From the NCBI GenBank assembly GCA_020073305.1, contig JAIQFK010000007.1, forward strand, positions 124,001-188,000: a DNA stretch of 64,000 nucleotides, written 5' to 3'. The first letter of the stretch is position 1, and each line of letters opens with the position of its first letter. Positions 43,797 to 52,627 of this stretch are shown in pieces. A model generated the notes under the pieces. It was not told where the DNA came from and ran no database searches. It worked only from the letters and a program-made list of their open reading frames with translations. The DNA comes from Terriglobia bacterium (GTDB lineage Bacteria > Acidobacteriota > Terriglobia > Bryobacterales > Bryobacteraceae). The position numbers and the translations under genes were made by a program.

Positions 43797-46433
43797 ATGT
43801 TTTGGCGCCGGCGACAATCACGTGAGTCCGACCTGGATCGCGAGCTGCGCTCCCACTTGGAATTGGAAGCTGAAGAGCAGAAGGGACGGGGTCTTTTGCC
43901 AGCAGAGGCCCGTTTCGCGGCTCAGCGCGCCTTCGGCAACACAATGCTCGTAAAGGAGGACGTCAGAGAAATGTGGGGCTGGACTGCAGTCGAGCAATTA
44001 GGATACGACCTGCATTATGGCCTGCGCATGCTGGGGAAGAATCCCGGCTTCACGACGGTGGCGGTTCTGACGCTGGCGCTCGGCATTGGCGCTAACACGG
44101 CGATTTTCTCGGTGGTGAATGGCGTGCTGCTCAACCCCTTGCCCTACCGGCAACCTGATCATCTCGTCGCGTTATATTCGCGGACGGCCGACGGTACAAG
44201 GTCGTCCTCTTCGTACCCTAACTTCCTGGACTGGGTGCACGACAACCGTTCGTTTTCCGCGCTTGCTGCTTACCGGGACGACAGCTTCAACCTGGCGGGA
44301 ATGGGCGAGCCCGAACGAGTGCCCGTGGAGATGGTCTCCGCCAGCTTCTTCACGTTGCTCGGTGTGCAGCCGACTCTCGGCCGGACGTTCCTTCCCCATG
44401 AGGACCAAGTGGGCGCCACGCCGGTGGTGCTGATCAGCGGCGGTTTCTGGAAACGCAAGTTCGGCTCTTCGCCAGGCGCACTGGGCAAGACGCTCACGTT
44501 GAATGGGACTACGCACACCATCGTCGGTGTGATTCCAGCCAATTTCCACTACTACAGCAGGAATTTCCCGCCCAGCGAAGTGTATGTTCCCATCGGCCAG
44601 TGGGATGCCCCGAACTTTCATGACCGCAGAGCCTCCATGGGCATGGACGCGGTCGGCCGGCTGAAGCCCGGCGTCACCTTCGATCAAGCCAATGCCGACA
44701 TGCAAGCGCTCGCGCGGCATCTGGCCGATGAGTTTCCTGAAGCAGACAAAGGCATGGGCATTACGCTGGTTCCGCTCAAAAGGGACGTCGTGGGATCCAT
44801 CCAACCCGTTCTGCTGGTGCTCGTGGCAGCGGTCGTTTTTGTGCTCCTGATCGCATGTGTGAATGTTGCAAATCTCTTGCTGGCGCGCTCAAAGAGCCGC
44901 ACGCGTGAATTGGCGGTCCGCACTGCGCTGGGCGCGAGCCGGGGGCGTGTTGTCCGGCAACTCCTGACCGAAAGCATCCTGCTAGCAGTGGCTGGCGGTG
45001 GCTTGGGTTGCCTGATTGCCTCTTGGGCAACGCAAGCGGCACTCACGGTGTTGCCGGAGGCGTTGCCGCGGGCCGAGGAAATCCGGCTCGACGGGCGCGT
45101 GCTCTTGTTTATGGTCGCGGCTTCCGTGCTCGCAGGAATTTTCTTCGGGTTGGCGCCGGCGCTCAAGACCTCGCGACCCGATCTTCAAGAAACGCTCAAA
45201 GAAGGAGGACGAGGGTCGAGCGGCCCACGACATCGTACCCAGAGCGTTTTTGTGGTCGTTGAAATGGCTCTCGCGCTCGTTCTGCTGGCCGGAGCAGGAC
45301 TAATGATTCGCAGCCTTGCCCGGCTCTGGGGCATCAATCCCGGATTCGATTCCCACAACGTGCTGACCGCCCAAGTGTCGTTTCCCTCCGTCGGCTCCCC
45401 GGATGCCGTTCGAGCCATTTGGCGCCAGATTAACGATAGGCTGGATGCCATTCCAGGGGTCATGGCTGCTTCTCTCAGCGCGGGCGCCACGCCCATGGGA
45501 GGCGATACCGAGATACCGTTCTGGCTCGAAGGCCAGGTAAAGCCCTCGAGCCAAGCCGGGATGAAATTTGCGCTCACTTACTTCGTCCAGCCCGACTATT
45601 TGAAAGTCATGAGGATTCCCCTCGAGCGCGGCCGCTTCGTCACACCGGAAGACAACGAGCACTCGCCTTTCGTGATGGTCATCGACGATCAGTTTGCGCG
45701 GTTATATTTCGGCAATCACAATCCAATTGGCCAGCGCGTCAACTTGGATATCCTGAACACCAAGGCGGAAATCGTGGGTGTGGTTGGGCACGTCAAGCAA
45801 TTTGGCCTCGACGAGAACCCGGCCTCATCCCTTCAGGCGCAGTGCTATTTCTCCGATTTTCAGATTCCGGACAAGTTCATGCCGCTGGCTGCCGGAGACG
45901 TTGGAGTTGCGGTCCGGACAGCGGGTACACCGCTCGCGCAGGTTGGCGCGATTCGGCGCGCGTTAGGTCAAATCAATAGCCGGCTGGTGATGTACCGTAC
46001 GCAGACCATGGATCAAGTGGTTTCCGGCACGCTGGCCGAACGGCGCTTCTCGATGATTCTGTTGGGAACGTTCGCCGCGCTTGCGCTCGTTATGTCATGC
46101 GTCGGAATTTACGGCGTGATCTCCCATCTCGCCAGCCAGCGGACGCACGAGATCGGCATTCGGATGGCGCTTGGCGCCGAGCGGCGGGATGTGCTCCGGA
46201 TGGTGCTCGGGGAGGGGGCAAAGATGGCGCTCTTGGGTGTTGCCATCGGTCTCCTTGCCGCTTTTGGGCTCACGCGTCTGCTGGCGGCGATGCTCTTCGG
46301 AATCAGTGCGCATGACCCGCTCACCTTCGCCGGCGTTGCTGGGCTATTAACTTTGGTGGCACTATTCGCCTGCTACATCCCCGCGCGCCGCGCGACCAAG
46401 GTCGATCCAATGGTCGCTTTGCGCTACGAATGA
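43797..46433 (+). CDS. ADOP permease 2 of the PadR cassette
   Basis: An 878-residue paralogue of the upstream ADOP, six bases after it. The N-terminal extension begins FWRRRQSRESDLDRELRSHLE and carries the same AAQRAFGN and REMWGWT signatures. The two MacB/FtsX modules are NPGFTTVAVLTLALGIGANT to about 460 and about 490-878, ending RRATKVDPMVALRYE. There is no nucleotide-binding domain. The pair looks like a tandem duplication that has since diverged. bshA follows after 27 bases on the same strand. Confidence 0.93.
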   Translation: MFWRRRQSRESDLDRELRSHLELEAEEQKGRGLLPAEARFAAQRAFGNTMLVKEDVREMWGWTAVEQLGYDLHYGLRMLGKNPGFTTVAVLTLALGIGANTAIFSVVNGVLLNPLPYRQPDHLVALYSRTADGTRSSSSYPNFLDWVHDNRSFSALAAYRDDSFNLAGMGEPERVPVEMVSASFFTLLGVQPTLGRTFLPHEDQVGATPVVLISGGFWKRKFGSSPGALGKTLTLNGTTHTIVGVIPANFHYYSRNFPPSEVYVPIGQWDAPNFHDRRASMGMDAVGRLKPGVTFDQANADMQALARHLADEFPEADKGMGITLVPLKRDVVGSIQPVLLVLVAAVVFVLLIACVNVANLLLARSKSRTRELAVRTALGASRGRVVRQLLTESILLAVAGGGLGCLIASWATQAALTVLPEALPRAEEIRLDGRVLLFMVAASVLAGIFFGLAPALKTSRPDLQETLKEGGRGSSGPRHRTQSVFVVVEMALALVLLAGAGLMIRSLARLWGINPGFDSHNVLTAQVSFPSVGSPDAVRAIWRQINDRLDAIPGVMAASLSAGATPMGGDTEIPFWLEGQVKPSSQAGMKFALTYFVQPDYLKVMRIPLERGRFVTPEDNEHSPFVMVIDDQFARLYFGNHNPIGQRVNLDILNTKAEIVGVVGHVKQFGLDENPASSLQAQCYFSDFQIPDKFMPLAAGDVGVAVRTAGTPLAQVGAIRRALGQINSRLVMYRTQTMDQVVSGTLAERRFSMILLGTFAALALVMSCVGIYGVISHLASQRTHEIGIRMALGAERRDVLRMVLGEGAKMALLGVAIGLLAAFGLTRLLAAMLFGISAHDPLTFAGVAGLLTLVALFACYIPARRATKVDPMVALRYE

Positions 46434-46460
46434 CCGGCTCTACGGTGCTACGCTGACGGT

Positions 46461-47609
46461 GTGAAGATCGGCATCACGTGCTATCCGACGTACGGGGGCA
46501 GCGGCATTGTGGCCACGGAGCTGGGGTTGGAGTTAGCCAACCGCGGCCACGACATTCACTTCATCACCTACTCCAACCCCATTCGGCTCGATCCCGGGAT
46601 TCCGCGCATCCACTATCACGAAGTGGAGGTTTCGAATTACCCGCTGTTCCAATATCCACCGTACTGCCTGGCGCTGGCATCGCGCATGGCGGAAGTCGCG
46701 CAATGCTATGCGCTCGATCTGCTCCACGTGCACTATGCGATTCCGCACTCGATCTCGGCGCTGCTCGCCCAGCAGATGCTTTCGAGGGAACGGCATCTCC
46801 CTTTCATCACCACGCTGCACGGAACCGATATCACCCTGGTGGGTTCGGACCGGTCTTATTTTCCGATCACTAAGTTTTCGATCGAGCAGTCCAACGGCGT
46901 CACCAGCATCAGCGAGTTCATCCAACAGCGCACGGCGGAGGTTTTTGGCGTAAAGGATCGCGTGAGGGTGATCCCGAACTTCGTGAACATCAAGACCTAT
47001 AAGCCCGACGCCAAGAAGGCAGGTGCGCGCCGGTTTGCACGGGAGAAGCTGCTGATTCACTTATCGAATTTCCGGCCGGTGAAGCGCGTGAATGACTGCG
47101 TCCACATTTTGGCGCGCGTACGGAAATCCACGCCGGCGCACCTGCTGATGGTGGGCGACGGTCCTGACCGCGGGCCCGCGGAAGTGCTCGCCCGGGAACT
47201 GGGCGTGCAGGACCACGTCAGCTTTCTGGGGAAGCAGGACCATGTGGAGCGCCTCATCCCGCTGGCCCACGTGCTGCTGATGCCGAGCGAACTGGAGGCG
47301 TTTGGACTCGCGGCGCTCGAAGCCATGGCTTGCGGCGTGCCTGCGATCGGGACGAACGCCGGCGGCGTGCCGGAGCTGATTACCCATGGAGTGGACGGGT
47401 TTCTCGAAGAAGTAGGAGACCTGGATGCGCAGGCGGCGCGTGTCGTGGAGCTGCTTACCAACAACCGGTTGCATCAGCGCATGGCAGCGTCTGCGCGGCA
47501 TACGGCCGTCAGCCGGTTCTCGACCGAGCGCATCATCCCGCAATATGAGCACTATTACGAGGAGATCTGCGGCGCGAAATCATCCGTGAGACCAGCCACG
47601 AGCCGGTAA
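46461..47609 (+). CDS. bshA: BshA-type N-acetylglucosaminyl-L-malate synthase (GT4)
   Basis: A 382-residue GT4 enzyme with the BshA signature: N-terminal KIGITCYPTYGGSGIVATEL, HVHYAIPHSISALLA and TLHGTDITLVGSD, and the donor-binding MPSELEAFGLAALEAMACG. BshA joins GlcNAc to L-malate in the first step of bacillithiol synthesis. bshB and bshC are not in the window. It starts with GTG at 46461. Its last 77 bases overlap, on the opposite strand, the end of the GT-C membrane protein gene. Confidence 0.92.
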   Translation: MKIGITCYPTYGGSGIVATELGLELANRGHDIHFITYSNPIRLDPGIPRIHYHEVEVSNYPLFQYPPYCLALASRMAEVAQCYALDLLHVHYAIPHSISALLAQQMLSRERHLPFITTLHGTDITLVGSDRSYFPITKFSIEQSNGVTSISEFIQQRTAEVFGVKDRVRVIPNFVNIKTYKPDAKKAGARRFAREKLLIHLSNFRPVKRVNDCVHILARVRKSTPAHLLMVGDGPDRGPAEVLARELGVQDHVSFLGKQDHVERLIPLAHVLLMPSELEAFGLAALEAMACGVPAIGTNAGGVPELITHGVDGFLEEVGDLDAQAARVVELLTNNRLHQRMAASARHTAVSRFSTERIIPQYEHYYEEICGAKSSVRPATSR

Positions 47610-48894
47610 GCAGCGAGTAGACCGGCACGTATTCGAACCAGCGGATGGGGGTTGAGCCTTGCCACTCGCCCAGAGTCACCCACGAAATGACGGCGGAGTA
47701 TGCGAGTGGCGCCAGTGCGGTCCAGAGCAGCAGCGCCGGCACGGGGAACAAAACCAGCAATGGAAGAAGCCACGTGAGATACCAGGGGTGGCAGTTGGCT
47801 GAGACCATCAGCATGACGGCGATCGCCACGAGGCAAGCGCGCTCGAGGGGAATTCGCCGGAACGTGAGGATCAAGACCGTTACCACGACGATTCCGACCG
47901 CCGCATATTTGGCGCGATACGGATCCTTCGCCAGCCCCAGGAGGATGCCGAAAAGGCTGTCGTTGTTCCGCCAGCCTCCCATGAACCCGCTCACGAACCG
48001 CAGATTTTCGGTGACATCGGTCCGGTAAGGAAGCGCGAGCAGTCCGAGTATGGGAAGCGCCACCCACCATTGATACCCGCGCAGTGGACGGCCCTGGCGC
48101 CACCCGATAAAGAGCGGGAACAACAGGACGGGCCAGATTTTGGCCGCCACGGCCAGGGAGAGGGCCACAAAGGCCCAGGTCCAGCGCTCTTTCGCCGCGC
48201 TCAGGAGTGCGAGCGTGATGAGCAGCACAACCACCGAATCGTTGTGGCCCGTTGCCCAGAATTCGATGATGGCGAGCGGCGACCAGGCGTAGACCAGCAC
48301 GCGCTCTCGCGGCAGGCCATGCGCGCCGAGCAGCCACCACAGCGCCGCAATCACGCCCAAATCGCAAAGCGCAAACGGCAGCTTGAACCAGAAGACCTGC
48401 CGGACTGGGTCCTTTTCCACTGCGGAAACGGCCCGGTAGCTCCAAAGCTCGACCTGCTGGATCAGCGGTCCGTAAATCGCCTTGAAGTCTTTACCGACGA
48501 CCAGCGGGAACGTGGAATCGCGCAGGCTGGCCCAACGTGCGTCGCCGGGCCGGGATTCATAGGGATTGCCGCCGGCAGCCTGTAGCTTGCCTTCCCAGCG
48601 GTAGCGGTAGAGATCATCGGACAGCGCCGGCGCGAGGGGCCAGACGGTAAGCCGGAGAATGACCGCTACTGCGGCAATTCCAAGGCTCAGACTGTGGTTT
48701 GCCTCACCTTTTGAGATCTGGAACACGAGATAAGAGGAAACGAGATAGAATAGACTTGCTAAGACGAGCCATGTAACGGTTTCCGGCACGTGAGCCCGGA
48801 GATCGCCTAAAAGGCGGATTCGCAGAAATACCACCCACAACGCTGTGGCGGAGAGGAGAAACGCGATCCGCACTGTCCGGTCCGTTTGGAACAA
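47533..48894 (-). CDS. GT-C type membrane glycosyltransferase (GT87/DUF2029-like)
   Basis: A 453-residue polytopic membrane protein with about 10-11 helices. The loop after helix 2-3 has LSDDLYRYRWEGKLQAAG and NPYESRP, with the acidic DD typical of lipid-linked sugar-using mannosyltransferases (GT87/MptB-like). It likely transfers a sugar from a polyprenyl-phosphate carrier. The apparent start is TTG at 48894, only 3 bases from the divergent GT2 start. The 3' end overlaps bshA by 77 bases. Start confidence is moderate. Confidence 0.82.
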   Translation of the reverse strand: MFQTDRTVRIAFLLSATALWVVFLRIRLLGDLRAHVPETVTWLVLASLFYLVSSYLVFQISKGEANHSLSLGIAAVAVILRLTVWPLAPALSDDLYRYRWEGKLQAAGGNPYESRPGDARWASLRDSTFPLVVGKDFKAIYGPLIQQVELWSYRAVSAVEKDPVRQVFWFKLPFALCDLGVIAALWWLLGAHGLPRERVLVYAWSPLAIIEFWATGHNDSVVVLLITLALLSAAKERWTWAFVALSLAVAAKIWPVLLFPLFIGWRQGRPLRGYQWWVALPILGLLALPYRTDVTENLRFVSGFMGGWRNNDSLFGILLGLAKDPYRAKYAAVGIVVVTVLILTFRRIPLERACLVAIAVMLMVSANCHPWYLTWLLPLLVLFPVPALLLWTALAPLAYSAVISWVTLGEWQGSTPIRWFEYVPVYSLLTGSWLVSRMISRRRSPRNSAHIAG

Positions 48895-48897
48895 CTC

Positions 48898-50517
48898 ATG
48901 ATGCTACCAGCTTCGATACCGCCGGCCCTTTTTGCCGCGACCGGTCTCGCCGACCGGCTGGTCCGCAACCTGACGGACACGACGTTCACGGGCATCCATC
49001 AACTCGGCTGGTTCGATTATTCCCTGCTCATTCCATACTTCGCCACGCTGGCGATTCTTTCCGTCTATGGCCTGCACCGCTACGACATGATCCGGACGTA
49101 TTTCAAGCACCGGAAGAACGCCACGAAGGAACCGCAGGCGCAGTTTGAGCAGCTCCCGCGCGTCACCATCCAGTTGCCGATTTACAACGAACGATACGTG
49201 ATCGAGCGGCTGATTGATGAGGTTACAAAAATCGAGTACCCGAAGGAGTTGCTCGAGATCCAGGTGCTGGACGATTCGACCGATGACACGCACGCCCATG
49301 CAGAGGCGCTGTGCGAACGCTACCGCACGCTTGGATTCCCGATCGAGTATCACTACCGAGCGGATCGCCAGGGGTTCAAAGCCGGCGCGCTGGCCGAAGG
49401 GCTCCAGACGGCCACGGGCGAATTCGTCGCCATCTTCGATGCGGATTTCATCCCGCCGACCGACTTTCTGTTGAAGACCATCCATCACTTCGTGGATCCC
49501 AAGGTCGGCGTGGTGCAGACTCGCTGGAGTTACTTGAACCGCGAGTACAACTTTCTGACCGAAGTGGAAGCCTTGCTGCTGGACGGGCACTTCATTCTGG
49601 AGCACGGGGCGCGCTCGCGGGCCGGCTACTTCTTCAATTTCAACGGAACGGCGGGAATCCTGCGGCGCCGCATGATCGAGGACGCCGGCGGCTGGCAGGC
49701 GGACACGCTGACCGAAGATTCCGACCTGAGTTATCGCGCGCAGCTCAAGGGCTGGCGCTTTGTGTACTTGCCCGGGCTCGACTGCCCTTCGGAGTTGCCG
49801 GTCGAGATGCATGGCTTTCAGGTGCAGCAATCGCGCTGGGCGAAAGGCCTGACCCAGGTGGCGTTGAAAGTTCTGCCGGACATTGTCCGGGCGAAGCTGC
49901 CATGGCGGGTGAAGGCCGAAGCGTTCTTGCACCTGACGCCCAATATTTCCTATCCGCTCATGCTGGTGGTTTCTGCGCTGATGCTGCCGGTGATGATCGT
50001 GCGTTTCTATATGGGCATGTTCCAGATGGTGTTTCTGGATTTGCCGCTCATCGTCGCGTCGTTCTGGTCGATCTCGGCGTTTTACATCGTGGCGTACCGC
50101 GAGCTGTACCCCAAGACCTGGAAACGCTCGGTGTGCCTGCTGCCGCTGTTGATGGCGGTGGGCGTGGCGCTCACGATCGTCAATACGCGCGCGGTGCTCG
50201 AAGCGCTGTTGGGCATCCGCAGCGCGTTCGTGCGAACTCCGAAATACGCCATCGAGGGGCGTCCGGTGAATCTGGAACATAAAAAATACCGGCCCAAGAG
50301 CGGCTGGCTGCCCTATATCGAGATCGCGGTGGGGTCGTATTTCCTCTATATGATCGCCTTTGCGATCGACACCTACAATTACCTCTCCATTCCGTTCCTG
50401 GCTCTGTTCGTAGCGGGCTACTATTGGGCGGCCTTTGCGACGCTGTTCCAGGAGCACCAGAGCCGGTTGCGCTGGCTGCGCGAGCGGCGCGCCTTCGAAA
50501 TCCAGTCGGCGCGGTAG
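48898..50517 (+). CDS. Cellulose-synthase-like GT2 membrane glycosyltransferase
   Basis: About 539 residues from ATG 48898 (a TTG at 48886 is also in frame). N-terminal helix about 38-58, cytoplasmic GT-A domain about 85-310, then 4-5 C-terminal helices. Processive GT2 motifs are all visible: VLDDSTDDT, DADF, TEDSDLSYR and QQSRWAKG (the QxxRW motif). It resembles CelA/CslA-like beta-glycan or glucosyl synthases such as those making glucomannan-type polymers. The product is unknown. It diverges head to head from the GT-C gene. Confidence 0.93.
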   Translation: MMLPASIPPALFAATGLADRLVRNLTDTTFTGIHQLGWFDYSLLIPYFATLAILSVYGLHRYDMIRTYFKHRKNATKEPQAQFEQLPRVTIQLPIYNERYVIERLIDEVTKIEYPKELLEIQVLDDSTDDTHAHAEALCERYRTLGFPIEYHYRADRQGFKAGALAEGLQTATGEFVAIFDADFIPPTDFLLKTIHHFVDPKVGVVQTRWSYLNREYNFLTEVEALLLDGHFILEHGARSRAGYFFNFNGTAGILRRRMIEDAGGWQADTLTEDSDLSYRAQLKGWRFVYLPGLDCPSELPVEMHGFQVQQSRWAKGLTQVALKVLPDIVRAKLPWRVKAEAFLHLTPNISYPLMLVVSALMLPVMIVRFYMGMFQMVFLDLPLIVASFWSISAFYIVAYRELYPKTWKRSVCLLPLLMAVGVALTIVNTRAVLEALLGIRSAFVRTPKYAIEGRPVNLEHKKYRPKSGWLPYIEIAVGSYFLYMIAFAIDTYNYLSIPFLALFVAGYYWAAFATLFQEHQSRLRWLRERRAFEIQSAR

Positions 50518-50543
50518 AACTGCGATAAGCTGACAATCTGCCC

Positions 50544-51497
50544 ATGCAACCCGACCTTTCGGCAGTGATGGTGCGCGACGCCGATGTGCGCATCCGCCCT
50601 CTGGCGCGCCACACGCCCGTGTTCACATCGACAAGCATCAATCGAGCCGCCGGCGTGGAGGTTCATTTCAAGTGCGAGAACCTGCAGCGCGGCGGGGCCT
50701 TCAAGATTCGCGGCGCCAGCAACCTGATTTTCTCGATTCCGGAAGAGGATCTTCCGCGCGGGGTGGTCGCCTTTTCATCGGGCAATCACGCACAGGCAGT
50801 GGCGATTGCCGCCGAGCGCGCGGGCACGAAGGCCACCATCGTGATGCCCGTCGACGCGCCGCGGGGGAAACTCGATGCCACGCGCAATCACGGCGCGCGC
50901 GTCGTCACCTACGATCGGAAGACGGAGAGCCGCGAAGCCATTGCCGATCGAATCCTCAAAGAGACCGGCGCAACGCTGGTGCCGCCCTTCGATCATCCGC
51001 TGGTAATGGCGGGTCAGGGAACGGCGGCGCTCGAACTGCTTCAGGTTATTCCTCAGCTCGACGCTCTCATTGCGCCTATCGGGGGAGGTGGGCTGCTCGC
51101 GGGGTGCGCCACCATCGCCAAGGCCCTCGATCCTGAGATCCGCATCTTCGGCGCCGAGCCCGAACGGGCCAACGATACCTTTCTCTCACTTCAGGCGGGG
51201 CGAAGGGTGGAAATTCCACAGCCCGATACGATTGCCGATGGGCTGCGCGCACCGCAACCGGGGGCGTTCACATTCCCGGTGCTCCAACGCCACGTTGAGA
51301 AGGTACTGCTCGTGAGTGAACAGGAAATCCGCGAAACGGTGAAGTTTCTCCTGATGCGCATGAAACTTCTGGTGGAGCCGAGCGGAGCGGTGGCGGCCGC
51401 GGCGGTGCTGCACCACAAGCTGCCTAAGAATGTGCGCTCGATCGGTGTGATTCTTTCAGGCGGAAATCTGGATTTCGAGGACCTGGCGCGCTACTAA
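50544..51497 (+). CDS. PLP-dependent threonine/serine dehydratase (or serine racemase)
   Basis: A 317-residue fold type II PLP enzyme. Lys54 in GAFKIRGASN binds PLP, with the SSGNHAQAVA phosphate loop at 78-87 and the GGGGLLAG glycine loop near 180. It lacks the C-terminal ACT regulatory domain of biosynthetic IlvA, so it resembles catabolic threonine dehydratase or serine racemase. It sits 26 bases after the GT2 gene and its stop overlaps the convergent alr stop by four bases. A racemase role would fit with neighbouring alr, but the sequence does not decide. Confidence 0.9.
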   Translation: MQPDLSAVMVRDADVRIRPLARHTPVFTSTSINRAAGVEVHFKCENLQRGGAFKIRGASNLIFSIPEEDLPRGVVAFSSGNHAQAVAIAAERAGTKATIVMPVDAPRGKLDATRNHGARVVTYDRKTESREAIADRILKETGATLVPPFDHPLVMAGQGTAALELLQVIPQLDALIAPIGGGGLLAGCATIAKALDPEIRIFGAEPERANDTFLSLQAGRRVEIPQPDTIADGLRAPQPGAFTFPVLQRHVEKVLLVSEQEIRETVKFLLMRMKLLVEPSGAVAAAAVLHHKLPKNVRSIGVILSGGNLDFEDLARY

Positions 51498-52624
51498 ACG
51501 TACACGCGCTCCACGCGCGCACCGATGCCGCAGAGGATGGCGTAGGAGATCGTGCCCGCCATCCGCGCCATTTGCTGGGCATCCAGGCTGACGTCGCCCT
51601 CGCGGCCAAGTAGAGTGACTTCATCGCCTGGCGCGAGCGGTGCAGTTTGGCTGATGTCGATGGTGGTGAGGTCCATGCAGACTGTGCCCAGAATGGGCAC
51701 GAGTTTGCCCGCGGCGATCACTTTACCTTTGTTCGACAGCCGGTGCGAGACGCCGTCCGCGTAGCCCGCAGCCAGAACCGCAATGCGTGTCGGCGCCGGC
51801 GCGCGGAAGACTCCGCCATAGCCCACGCGCGCGCCTTCGGGAATTTCTTTGACCGTCAGAATCTTGGCTTTCCAGGTGAGCACCGGCTTCACGTTCAGCA
51901 GGGGTTTGGGCGCACTGCCGCGCGCCGGGGAAACGTAGCCGTACAACGCATGTCCCGGCCGTACCATGGTGAGCCAGGAGGGATTGCGGCGATAGGCCAG
52001 CGCGTTGGTGCTGGACATATGAACGTGAGGCGGCGTGAAGCCCGCTTCTCGCAGTTGCGCAATGACCCCGGAAAAATACTCCGTCTGCTCTTCGGTCTGC
52101 GTTGAGGTGTAGTCGGCCGCCGAAGCAAAATGCGTCATGAGCCCGTTCAGACGCGCGTGGGTGGTTGACCGCAGAACGGTGAGAATTTCTTCCGCGGCGG
52201 CGCGAGTACCCAGCCGGTTCATGCCGCTGTCGATCTTGAGATGGTACTCGACACTTTGCCCGGATTCGCGCGCCACGCGATCCAGCGCGCGAAGATCTTC
52301 GAGCGAGTGGACCGATGCCGTGAGCTTCGCCTCGGCCACCGCCTGCCATTCCTGGGGGAGAACGCCCGTCATCACGAGAATGGGTACCGGAATGCCCGCG
52401 CGCCGCAAGGTTACACCCTCAGCCACCGAGCTGACGCCCAGCCACTCGACGCCTTCGGAGACCAGCACGCGCGCCACTTCTTCGGCGCCGTGGCCGTAGG
52501 CATCGGCCTTCACGACGGCCATCACCGCCACTCCGGGCCCCGCGGCCGCGCGCACGCTGCGATAATTTTGTCGGAGCTGCTCGCGCGAGATCAGCGCGTA
52601 GGACCGGTAAGGAAGCACGGGCAT
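51494..52624 (-). CDS. alr: Alanine racemase
   Basis: A 376-residue PLP enzyme interconverting L- and D-alanine for peptidoglycan. Lys39 lies in VVKADAYGHG, and the second catalytic residue is Tyr269 in GARVGYGGVF. The length and the C-terminal beta domain (TVCMDLTTIDIS, DEVTLLGREG) are typical. It is the last gene of the leftward glycosyltransferase locus, with only 3 bases after the DUF1972 GT4 gene, and converges on the dehydratase. Confidence 0.96.
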   Translation of the reverse strand: MPVLPYRSYALISREQLRQNYRSVRAAAGPGVAVMAVVKADAYGHGAEEVARVLVSEGVEWLGVSSVAEGVTLRRAGIPVPILVMTGVLPQEWQAVAEAKLTASVHSLEDLRALDRVARESGQSVEYHLKIDSGMNRLGTRAAAEEILTVLRSTTHARLNGLMTHFASAADYTSTQTEEQTEYFSGVIAQLREAGFTPPHVHMSSTNALAYRRNPSWLTMVRPGHALYGYVSPARGSAPKPLLNVKPVLTWKAKILTVKEIPEGARVGYGGVFRAPAPTRIAVLAAGYADGVSHRLSNKGKVIAAGKLVPILGTVCMDLTTIDISQTAPLAPGDEVTLLGREGDVSLDAQQMARMAGTISYAILCGIGARVERVYV

Positions 52625-52627
52625 TTT

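Noticed and set aside
48904-50457. 517-codon minus-strand open frame
   Set aside because: Antisense shadow of the cellulose-synthase-like gene; Arg/His/Gln-rich with no domain.
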